A stretch of 5,212 nucleotides of DNA, from positions 1 to 5,212 of the forward strand of contig QMZG01000092.1 of the NCBI GenBank assembly GCA_003663045.1. The letters run 5' to 3'. This document shows positions 1-5,212 of this stretch, one piece after another (positions within the stretch are counted from its first letter, which is position 1; the number at the start of each line of letters is the position of its first letter). Source of the DNA: Candidatus Altarchaeales archaeon (GTDB lineage: Archaea; Altiarchaeota; Altiarchaeia; IMC4; QMZM01). The position numbers and the translations under genes were made by a program. The notes below the pieces were generated by a model, which had not been told where the DNA came from, searched no databases, and saw nothing but the letters and a program-made list of their open reading frames with translations.

Positions 1-34
1 CCCGATACCTTGCAAAATTCTATATGTTCTTTTA

Positions 35-544
35 TTAAGGTTTAGATTCTCCATGAAGCAATTCCTCCAATTTTTTTCTTTCAGATTTTCTATCTCCTTT
101 AGCGGGATAACCTATGGCAATAACAGCCATTAGTTCATAACTATCTGGAACTTTAAGAATATTACTGACATTGTCTTTATTCTTTAGTATCTCTCCCAGC
201 CAACATCCACCAAGACCCATGGAATGAATAGAGAGAAGCATGTTCTGTATACAAGCCCCTATCGCCTGCAAATCCTTGGTACGATCATAACTGGCTTTTT
301 GATCCAGAAAAACTGCAATGCAGATGGATGCAGATTTTATTATACTGCCGTAGTGAGTCTGTTCAGCCAATATGTTTTTGATTTCTTTGTTATCAATGAT
401 TACAAATCTCCAGGGTTGATTATTATGTCCGGAAGGAGCCCATCTCCCGGCTTCAAGTATTTCGGTTACCTTTTCCCTTTCTACTTCCTTTTTAAGAAAT
501 TCCCTCACACTCCTCCTGGTTTTTATCGCTTCTGAGATTTGCAT
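35..544 (-). CDS. Nitroreductase-family flavoprotein (FMN-dependent oxidoreductase)
   Basis: This 169-residue soluble protein belongs to the nitroreductase family: FMN-binding, usually dimeric NAD(P)H-dependent oxidoreductases. Visible signatures are the N-terminal Arg-Arg-Ser (10-12, in RRSVREF), which in the family contacts the FMN phosphate; the flavin-binding segment PSGHNNQPWRF (37-47); the helix DLQAIGACIQNMLL (91-104); the GLGGCWLG turn (110-117); and the closing AIGYP strand (143-147). The length suits the short archaeal/clostridial type, so the gene looks complete. The Met at 544 is chosen because the conserved Arg-Arg-Ser follows ten residues later, as is usual. The gene begins 12 bp after the stop of the upstream membrane-protein gene on the same strand, with no room for a normal promoter, so cotranscription is likely. 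No Shine-Dalgarno-like sequence precedes it. The physiological substrate cannot be read from sequence; members act on nitro compounds, quinones, flavins or halogenated substrates. Family assignment is firm, specific function unknown. Confidence 0.93.
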   Translation of the reverse strand: MQISEAIKTRRSVREFLKKEVEREKVTEILEAGRWAPSGHNNQPWRFVIIDNKEIKNILAEQTHYGSIIKSASICIAVFLDQKASYDRTKDLQAIGACIQNMLLSIHSMGLGGCWLGEILKNKDNVSNILKVPDSYELMAVIAIGYPAKGDRKSERKKLEELLHGESKP

Positions 545-556
545 TTTTAATTTTTT

Positions 557-2371
557 CTACCATTGTACCTCATAAATATAAACTCCTCTCTCATAATAAA
601 TCTCTCTCAAAAATTCACACCCCATCCTATCGTCTTTTTCCACAAGAACATAATCAACATCATATTTCTCAAGGATCTCCTTTTTTCCGTGACAGTCGGA
701 CATAAAGAACCACTTGTTGTCATATAAACCACGAAGGCTGTGACCGAGCTGTGCGGGATTTATAGAAACCACATAATTCTTGGCTATTGGATAAACAGCA
801 GAGGAGATCTCTGGTCTTGAGAGTACGACATTATAATTGCCCCTATTTTTCTCCAACCACTTTAATGCGGAATATATATGCTTATCAATTATCCTGTATA
901 AACTATTTTTACCTTTATCATAATCAGAAAATAATGAAAAGACAACGATTATGATACAGATGGTTAATATGGGAATAGAAACTGATCTTATTTTTATCTT
1001 TGAATTTATAAGATTCAGGATTCCAAAGAGTCCGATAGCTGATAATGGAACTAAGGAGAGCAGGGTGTAATAAAAAATTCTTTCGTACGGTGCAAGTAAT
1101 GTTAATCCCTTCCATTGAAAGAGGATGATGAGGAGGGACATGAGAAAGATCCATACCAGGAGAATCTTTTCTTGCTTTTTGTTTTTGATAGTAATGTAGA
1201 GGATGGCTATGAATGCCAATAGAATTGGAATAAAACCATAAAAATTTAAAAGATAGGAGTAATGTCCCACCTCCTTAACCGGGATTTCTAAGCTCCGAAT
1301 TAGGAAATTTACTATAAAATATCTCAATGTTTCGGTAAAAGAGCATTGCCATAGAATTCTGAAAACATCGATAAAGGAGGATAATGGTACCAGGAAAAGA
1401 ACGAGCACTCCAGGAAGATTTTTTGATATCAGCTTTGGTCTCAATAAGAGATAAATCGCAACTACCGGCAGAATGAAACTTGCAGACCAGGGGTGAATCA
1501 AAGCCAGAGATAGGAGGATAAATGCCGATAACGCTAAGGATATAAAACTATTCTTTTCCAAGCCAGTTGTTGTGAGATAGAATATTAGGTAGATAAAGGC
1601 AAAGCCAAGTGTAAGTGGTATGAAGAACCATGGGCCGAGAATATTTATGTTGCTCTTTAATCCAGCAAAGAATATCATAGAGAGCAATCCAGAATAAAAA
1701 TTTTTTGTTATCTTATATATGAAGGTAAAAAGTATAAATGATGTGATACAGGAGAAGATTGCTGGCAGATATACATAGAACAAAACTGGATCCTTGCCCG
1801 TTAACAGAAAAATTTCAGCTAAGAATACATGAAAGCCGATCTCAAAGAATCCGGTTTCTAAGAATTCTACACGTTCTTTATAGTAAGGGCTCTGAAGATT
1901 AATCCCTTTTTTATCCACTATCTGAACCCCCTGAGCGATGTGGTGCCACTCGTCTGAGATAAATGGATAAGGGTAATCTTTATGTATATCATAAACCAGA
2001 AGAAAGTTTATTATCAATAGGATCAGTATGCAGGATACCCTCAGAAATTTTTTGATATCATCTCTGCCCTCATATTTTTTCAGACCAACCCTTGGTAATC
2101 CCCCAGTTCTGAGAAGATATATTGTCGTAAAGAGGAGAATCATTAGAGATATGTCTACAACCAATGTGGAGATAGTTACTGGGAATTTTATAAAATAATT
2201 TAAGAAAAAGATGGAAAGGACATTAAGTGAAATGCTGGAAACAATGGATAAGGAGATTCTTTCAAAGATGTCGATCTCTCTTCTGGGAAATAACGCCAGG
2301 CTTAGTGAAAATCCAGGCGCGAATAATAGTAGCAAGAATCCCAAAAGTATGTTCAATATATCTAGGTACAT
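557..2371 (-). CDS. Large polytopic membrane protein: DUF1616-like N-terminus plus GT-C-like glycosyltransferase body
   Basis: This 604-residue protein has roughly 13-15 hydrophobic segments. Residues 1-90 form a three-helix DUF1616-like module, with a Leu-Phe-x-Pro-Gly motif (LFAPGFSLSLALFP, 16-29) followed by an acidic/ERI segment (33-39). After a charged linker (98-109) and another helix (110-128) comes a large loop with an acidic pair, Asp140-Glu141, in YPFISDEWHHIAQG. Such an acidic pair in the first big extracytoplasmic loop is typical of GT-C enzymes (PMT/ArnT/AglB-like), which transfer sugars from polyprenyl-phosphate donors. Other GT-C-like features are LIHPWSA (291-297), APYERIFYY (427-435) and a soluble C-terminus from about 488 (ALKWLEKN, then DVDYVLVEK). 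No oligosaccharyltransferase WWDXG-type motif is seen. The start at 2371 places the first helix normally. The gene is divergent from the 100-residue paralogous protein and probably cotranscribed with the downstream nitroreductase. Glycosyl transfer is inferred from architecture; acceptor and sugar are unknown. Confidence 0.8.
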   Translation of the reverse strand: MYLDILNILLGFLLLLFAPGFSLSLALFPRREIDIFERISLSIVSSISLNVLSIFFLNYFIKFPVTISTLVVDISLMILLFTTIYLLRTGGLPRVGLKKYEGRDDIKKFLRVSCILILLIINFLLVYDIHKDYPYPFISDEWHHIAQGVQIVDKKGINLQSPYYKERVEFLETGFFEIGFHVFLAEIFLLTGKDPVLFYVYLPAIFSCITSFILFTFIYKITKNFYSGLLSMIFFAGLKSNINILGPWFFIPLTLGFAFIYLIFYLTTTGLEKNSFISLALSAFILLSLALIHPWSASFILPVVAIYLLLRPKLISKNLPGVLVLFLVPLSSFIDVFRILWQCSFTETLRYFIVNFLIRSLEIPVKEVGHYSYLLNFYGFIPILLAFIAILYITIKNKKQEKILLVWIFLMSLLIILFQWKGLTLLAPYERIFYYTLLSLVPLSAIGLFGILNLINSKIKIRSVSIPILTICIIIVVFSLFSDYDKGKNSLYRIIDKHIYSALKWLEKNRGNYNVVLSRPEISSAVYPIAKNYVVSINPAQLGHSLRGLYDNKWFFMSDCHGKKEILEKYDVDYVLVEKDDRMGCEFLREIYYERGVYIYEVQW

Positions 2372-2400
2372 TTTAATATTTTATCATATATCCTATTACC
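2372..2400. promoter_or_regulatory. Very short AT-rich divergent intergenic region
   Basis: Only 29 bp separate the start codons of two divergent genes. On the plus strand TTTTAATA (2371-2378) is centred about 26 bp before the ATG at 2401, the distance expected for an archaeal TATA box driving a leaderless mRNA. On the minus strand the best TATA-like run (2384-2393, read as GGATATATGA) lies only about 17 bp from its ATG, so that gene's promoter may sit inside the plus-strand gene. The two core promoters must overlap each other or the coding starts. This rests on spacing and base composition only. Confidence 0.35.
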
Positions 2401-2703
2401 ATGATTGACCTTATACTCCAAATTGTTAGGATTTTACTCGGCATTGTATTGGTTCTATTTTTACCGGGTTATCTTCTGACCCTGATCCTGTTTAAAGGGG
2501 AAATTGATCAATTGGAGAGATTTGTACTCTCCGTAGCCCTGAGTATTTGTATTGATGTATTTGTTGGGCTTTCACTTGGTTTTAATGAAAAGATCGCTTC
2601 CATTACTGGGGGGATAACGGAGTTTAATATCTGGATTTTTCTTATCTCAATTTCCATCATATTCTTTCTGGTGTATAGATACCGAGAATCTGCTAACATG
2701 TAA
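2401..2703 (+). CDS. Small membrane protein, stand-alone or truncated DUF1616-like domain
   Basis: This 100-residue protein has three predicted membrane helices (about 6-31, 38-60 and 73-92). The motif LFLPGYLLTLILF, an acidic GEIDQLERF segment and a Ser-rich second helix are characteristic of the N-terminus of archaeal DUF1616 proteins. It aligns along its length with residues 1-90 of the divergent 604-residue neighbour: ILLG + LFxPG + EID-x2-ER + a third helix ending in Tyr/Arg. DUF1616 proteins are, as I recall, usually considerably longer, so this is either a genuine single-domain form or a gene that lost its 3' part. It ends in a normal stop, with an in-frame stop (2374-2376) upstream of the ATG, and there is no in-frame continuation. 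Its last 11 bp overlap the end of the convergent YdjM-like gene. Function unknown. It could be a partner or subunit for the GT-C-like neighbour, but that is inference. Confidence 0.7.
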   Translation: MIDLILQIVRILLGIVLVLFLPGYLLTLILFKGEIDQLERFVLSVALSICIDVFVGLSLGFNEKIASITGGITEFNIWIFLISISIIFFLVYRYRESANM

Positions 2704-3184
2704 TCTGATCTACGAATATTCCAAATAGGATTACTAAGGCATATATGGTTATTGCAATTCCTCCCATTCCTATAACTGGTGAAGAGAAACTACTTGTAAG
2801 CATAATCTCAATCTCAGGAATCATCAATCCTGTGTTATCTACGGGGTAGAAGAGCATTATTGGTCCACAGAACATGTCTGCAATCACGTGACCGGTGAGC
2901 ATTATCATCATCAGCAGGAAAAATCTCTGCAGTTTTGTGGGATAAATGGTACCCTCATGGTAACGTGCCAATAAGAACAGGAAAAGTGGTAGGAAAAAAA
3001 CTATGAAGATATTATGAAGTAAGGTATAGCTGGATGCTAATTTAAGGGGAACAAGGAGATGATCCAAGTCTATCAGGATTGAAATTAAACTGCTAAATAT
3101 GATCAAATTGATGCTGTATCCTCTGAAAAAGCCCACTGCCAGGCCACCCATTAATGCAAAAATAAAATGAAATAGTGTATCCAT
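2693..3184 (-). CDS. YdjM/DUF457-like membrane-bound metal-dependent hydrolase family protein
   Basis: This 163-residue protein has about four membrane helices and the His/Asp pattern of the YdjM (DUF457) family, annotated as inner-membrane metal-dependent hydrolases. Candidate metal ligands are His6 near the N-terminus, the D-L-D-H motif (Asp39, Asp41, His42) after the second helix, His57 in LLHNIF, and His99 and Asp103 in GHVIADMF, followed by FYPVDN (112-117). In this family the DxDH and the later GHxxxD elements flank the membrane segments. The length is in the usual range and the gene appears intact. The first helix would be poorly framed by any later start, so the Met at 3184 is kept. 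A TATA-like GTATATAC lies 26-27 bp upstream, which fits a leaderless transcript. It is divergent from the GT2 gene and convergent with the 100-residue membrane protein. The substrate is unknown; phospholipid or other lipid roles are only suggested for the family. Confidence 0.75.
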   Translation of the reverse strand: MDTLFHFIFALMGGLAVGFFRGYSINLIIFSSLISILIDLDHLLVPLKLASSYTLLHNIFIVFFLPLFLFLLARYHEGTIYPTKLQRFFLLMMIMLTGHVIADMFCGPIMLFYPVDNTGLMIPEIEIMLTSSFSSPVIGMGGIAITIYALVILFGIFVDQITC

Positions 3185-3206
3185 TGTATCGAACTAATAG
3201 TGGACA

Positions 3207-3214
3207 GTATATAC
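3207..3214 (-). promoter_or_regulatory. TATA box of the YdjM-like gene (leaderless)
   Basis: GTATATAC is a perfect palindrome centred 26-27 bp upstream of the ATG at 3184. In archaea the TATA box is centred about 26 bp before the transcription start, so transcription would begin at or next to the A of the start codon. This agrees with the missing Shine-Dalgarno. The identification rests on motif and spacing only. Confidence 0.45.
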
Positions 3215-3284
3215 AATAGTATATATTTTAATTATTTATATAATATCTTGGTTTTATAAGATAAAATATACCCAAATTTTGATA

Positions 3285-3292
3285 TTTATATG
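3285..3292 (+). promoter_or_regulatory. Candidate TATA box of the GT2 gene
   Basis: TTTATATG matches the archaeal TATA consensus well and would start transcription near 3313, leaving a leader of about 33 nt before the ATG at 3347. A second AT-rich run (TTTACATATATT, 3306-3317) could instead give an almost leaderless message from 3347. If the upstream ATG at 3290 were used, the box would instead be the AT run near 3263-3270. The choice is unresolved. Confidence 0.35.
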
Positions 3293-3346
3293 ACTTTATC
3301 ATATATTTACATATATTGTTCATATTCTGTAATAATTATATGCAAA

Positions 3347-4126
3347 ATGGGTTTCATTACATTCATCATACCCGCCTTTAATGAGGAGGGGACTATTGGG
3401 GAGGTTATTGATAATATCCCCCATGAGGCACTAAAAGAAGAAGGCTTCAATGTAGATGTCCTGATAATAGATGATGGTTCCAGTGACAGAACAAGCCTCA
3501 TTGCTGGGTCCAGGGATGTAAGGATAATTAGACATGAAACAAATAGAGGGAAGGGTGGTGCGATAAATACCGCATTTAAGAATATCCATCCAGATTCTGA
3601 ATACGTAGTTATGTTGGATGCAGACAATACCTACAAGGCCCAGGAGTCAACCAGGCTCCTTGAACTCTTAACCTCTGGTTTTTGTGACGTTGCCATTGGA
3701 TCTAGATTAGAAGGGAAAATGAATGGAAATTCCATGACTTATTTTAATAGAATTGGAAATTGGATATTCTCCTTCCTCGTCAGGATCTTCTACAATGGCA
3801 ATATAACCGATTGTTGCTCTGGTTTTGTGGCATGGAAAAGAGAGGTCGTTGATGATCTCCTCAAGTACATCAGGGTTAATGACTTCTCCATAGAAATGGA
3901 GATGCTCACGAAAGCAAGGAGATTGGGTTATGATGTTCACTCCGTTCCCATTACATATGATAATAGATATGGTAGGAAATCATCACTTCATCCGATAAGG
4001 GATGGAATCAGAATACTGATGATACTTCTTAGAAATCTCAACTGGAGGCCTGAAAAAGAAAAAATGAAATTTACTTTTCCTTCATCAAGATGGGATCACC
4101 CACAAGGGGATACTTTATCCCAATAA
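3347..4126 (+). CDS. GT2-family glycosyltransferase, dolichyl-phosphate hexose synthase-like (AglJ/DPM1-like)
   Basis: This is a cytoplasmic or membrane-associated GT-A-fold enzyme, 259 residues from the ATG at 3347. It would transfer a sugar from a nucleotide donor, probably to polyprenyl phosphate, in glycan or S-layer glycoprotein assembly. Motifs in order: strand and nucleotide site FIIPAFNEEGTIG (6-18), IDDGSSDRT (41-49), NRGKGGAINTAF (66-77), the metal-binding Asp91-Ala-Asp93 in LDADNTY, GSR (118-120), SGF (158-160), the IEMEM acidic helix (182-186), and Y-x2-R-x-GRKSSL (204-214), which resembles the lipid-phosphate-binding segment of DPM synthases. The dolichyl-phosphate-mannose branch and archaeal AglJ are the closest types I recognise; there are no C-terminal membrane helices. 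An ATG at 3290 would add 19 hydrophobic Ile/Tyr-rich residues, but the GT-A fold begins right after the chosen Met, so the shorter form is preferred. The last 18 residues overlap the convergent coiled-coil gene. Sugar specificity is unknown. Confidence 0.9.
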   Translation: MGFITFIIPAFNEEGTIGEVIDNIPHEALKEEGFNVDVLIIDDGSSDRTSLIAGSRDVRIIRHETNRGKGGAINTAFKNIHPDSEYVVMLDADNTYKAQESTRLLELLTSGFCDVAIGSRLEGKMNGNSMTYFNRIGNWIFSFLVRIFYNGNITDCCSGFVAWKREVVDDLLKYIRVNDFSIEMEMLTKARRLGYDVHSVPITYDNRYGRKSSLHPIRDGIRILMILLRNLNWRPEKEKMKFTFPSSRWDHPQGDTLSQ

Positions 4127-5212
4127 TCTTTTCATTCTCCAGAATCTTGCTACACCTTTCCAGAACCCTTTTGTCAATATTCAATTCCCGGGCTGCATCA
4201 CCCAGTCTCATCTCATTCTTCTCATTTACTAGGTCAAGAAGGGAATTCACCAAATTTCTTATCTTAATCTTCTTACTTTCTTTTTTCTTTAGATGTTCTT
4301 CTTTTAGTTTCAGAAGATCATCTTCTATCTTTGTTATTCCTATCCCAATCTTCTTCTCATCATCCCCAACCCTTAGTAATTCTATTTTGTCCCATTCCTC
4401 CTCTATTTTCTTCAATGCCTGATGTAATTTTTTCCCTTTCTTCTTTTTACCTTTCTCGATAATTAATTTATCAGCCCTTATAATATCTGCCCATTCCTCC
4501 TCTATTATTTTTATCTCCCTCTCCAGTCTCCGTCTATCCTCCCGAATCTTTGCCCTTTCTTCGGTACCCTTTTTCTCTATCTCTTCTATCTTTCTCAGTT
4601 TACTTTTTATCTTTTTCCTCTCCTTCTGTATCTCCCGCTTTTCCATATCTATCTTTTTCTTTTCTTTTTCGATCTCCCTCATAGCCAATTTTTGCTTTCT
4701 CTCTACATCTTTGATGTCATCCCACTTTTTTTCTATCTTTTTTAACTCTTCCTCTATCATCCACCTGTCCCTCTCTATCTCTCTGATCTTCTCTCTTATT
4801 TCCTTTCTCTGCGCTTCTATCTCTTTTTTCTCCTTTTCCCTCCTGATCAGTTGTTCCTTCCATCTCTTCTTCTGTTCTTGTTCCCATTTCTTCCAGATCT
4901 CCTCTCTTTTAGCTTTGTATTCTTCAAGTTTCTTCTTTTGTTGTTCTTCAAATTGAATCTCTGCCCGCTTTATCTCGTTCCATTTCTCTTCTATATCCCT
5001 CAGTTCTTTTTCTATCCTCCTTCTCTGCTCTTCTATTCCTTTTTCAGCCCCTCTTATTTCTTTCCATTTCTCATCTATCTTTCCCAGTTCCTGATCCAAC
5101 TTCCGTCTCATGTTCTCTGTTTCATTCTGCTCTTTCTTTATCCTCTTTCTCTGCTCCTCTATCTCCCTCCCCCACTCTTCTATCCTCCTTTTTTCATCCT
5201 CTATTATTTTTA
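4071..5212 (-). CDS. Long charged coiled-coil protein with C-terminal winged-helix-like domain (5' end beyond window)
   Basis: The frame is open from the stop at 4071 to the right edge. The Met at 5111 is internal to a coiled coil that continues upstream (reading IEEWGREIEEQRKRIKKEQ before it), so the start is probably outside the window. Numbering from that Met, residues 1-280 are almost entirely Lys/Glu/Arg/Ile with heptad-like spacing, a long alpha-helical coiled coil. A pattern Leu/Ile-x2-Ile-x3-Trp-x2-Ile occurs five times, with Trp at 16, 44, 130, 207 and 240. Residues about 281-346 change character: helix KIRNLVNSLLDLV, then MRLGDAARELNID and KRVLERCSKILENEKII as a helix-turn-helix, then IGIKYPLVGDPIL as a wing. 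I recall similar endings in archaeal winged-helix proteins. There is no signal peptide or membrane segment in the visible part, so it looks cytoplasmic. It could be a structural, chromosome-associated or regulatory scaffold; the function is not identified. Confidence 0.85.
   Translation of the reverse strand, partial: KIIEDEKRRIEEWGREIEEQRKRIKKEQNETENMRRKLDQELGKIDEKWKEIRGAEKGIEEQRRRIEKELRDIEEKWNEIKRAEIQFEEQQKKKLEEYKAKREEIWKKWEQEQKKRWKEQLIRREKEKKEIEAQRKEIREKIREIERDRWMIEEELKKIEKKWDDIKDVERKQKLAMREIEKEKKKIDMEKREIQKERKKIKSKLRKIEEIEKKGTEERAKIREDRRRLEREIKIIEEEWADIIRADKLIIEKGKKKKGKKLHQALKKIEEEWDKIELLRVGDDEKKIGIGITKIEDDLLKLKEEHLKKKESKKIKIRNLVNSLLDLVNEKNEMRLGDAARELNIDKRVLERCSKILENEKIIGIKYPLVGDPILMKEK
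4391..4506 (-). repeat. Intragenic 17-bp direct repeat within coiled-coil gene
   Basis: The 17-base string CCCATTCCTCCTCTATT (plus strand) occurs at 4391-4407 and again at 4490-4506. The two starts are 99 bp (33 codons) apart, in frame. They encode the I-E-E-E-W part of the two most C-terminal Trp-motif copies. A looser pair lies at 4980-5006 and 5064-5090, 84 bp (28 codons) apart, over the two most N-terminal copies. These look like remnants of internal duplication within the coiled coil rather than a mobile element. Confidence 0.6.

Larger units (their letters stand above)
3185..3346. promoter_or_regulatory. AT-rich divergent promoter region between YdjM-like gene and GT2 gene
   Basis: This 162-bp region has no convincing coding content apart from a possible N-terminal extension of the GT2 gene from 3290. 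It is strongly AT-rich, with several TATA-like stretches in both directions. It holds two direct copies of AGTATATA (3206-3213 and 3218-3225), offset by 12 bp, next to the minus-strand start. No Shine-Dalgarno-like element precedes either gene, and no stable hairpin, riboswitch-like fold or tRNA is evident. Confidence 0.6.

Noticed and set aside
1..34. Possible terminator after the nitroreductase gene
   Set aside because: The 34 bases show no hairpin and no clear poly-T run on the transcribed minus strand; nothing can be supported.
224..535. Plus-strand open frame opposite the nitroreductase
   Set aside because: No recognisable domain, and it lies wholly antisense to a well-conserved flavoprotein.
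924..1154. 76-residue minus-strand frame inside the 604-residue gene
   Set aside because: It is an out-of-frame shadow of a membrane-helix region, with no initiation signal and no recognisable motif.
2211..2699. Small frames antisense to the 604- and 100-residue membrane proteins (2211-2408 plus, 2508-2699 minus)
   Set aside because: Composition reflects the reverse complement of hydrophobic helices; the opposite-strand proteins show family motifs while these do not.
3307..3940. Minus-strand open frames opposite the GT2 gene
   Set aside because: Antisense to strongly conserved GT2 motifs, with no signatures of their own.
4090..4956. Ser/Phe-rich plus-strand open frames opposite the coiled-coil gene
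   Set aside because: They are antisense shadows of Lys/Glu/Arg codons; the low-complexity Ser/Phe/Ile composition has no domain signature and the minus-strand frame is clearly the real one.
4391..5090. CRISPR-like or tandem repeat array
   Set aside because: Repeat spacing is irregular (99 and 84 bp), copies are imperfect and in frame with a coding sequence, and there are no unique spacers.

Overview
This is an AT-rich window that looks archaeal, although the species cannot be named from it. The signs are genes without Shine-Dalgarno-like leaders, TATA-like boxes at archaeal distances from start codons, heavy use of AGA/AGG and ATA codons, and a gene set typical of archaeal envelope loci: DUF1616-type membrane domains, a large GT-C-like membrane protein and a dolichol-phosphate-sugar-synthase-like GT2. 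No tRNA, rRNA, CRISPR array, transposase or integrase was seen.

Layout from left to right. A nitroreductase-family flavoprotein (35-544, minus) lies 12 bp downstream of a 604-residue polytopic membrane protein (557-2371, minus), so the two probably share a transcript. The membrane protein has an N-terminal DUF1616-like domain, a GT-C-like body with an Asp-Glu pair in the first large loop, and a soluble C-terminus. Divergent from it across only 29 bp is a 100-residue membrane protein (2401-2703, plus) that resembles the first ~90 residues of its neighbour: a free-standing or truncated copy of the same domain. It converges with, and overlaps by 11 bp, a small YdjM/DUF457-like membrane protein with the metal-ligand pattern of membrane-bound hydrolases (2693-3184, minus).

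An AT-rich divergent promoter region (3185-3346) separates that gene from a GT2 glycosyltransferase (3347-4126, plus). The GT2 gene converges with, and overlaps by 56 bp, a very long charged coiled-coil protein (4071 to beyond 5212, minus). That protein ends in a winged-helix-like domain and runs off the right edge, so its true start is not visible.

The best working picture is a surface-glycan or lipid-linked-sugar locus. The GT2 could load a sugar onto a polyprenyl phosphate at the cytoplasmic face, and the GT-C-like protein could use such a donor on the outer face. The nitroreductase, the YdjM-like protein and the coiled-coil protein have no demonstrable role in that pathway. The most unusual items are the coiled-coil/winged-helix protein with a regularly recurring Leu-x2-Ile-x3-Trp-x2-Ile signature, and the divergent pair sharing an N-terminal domain.
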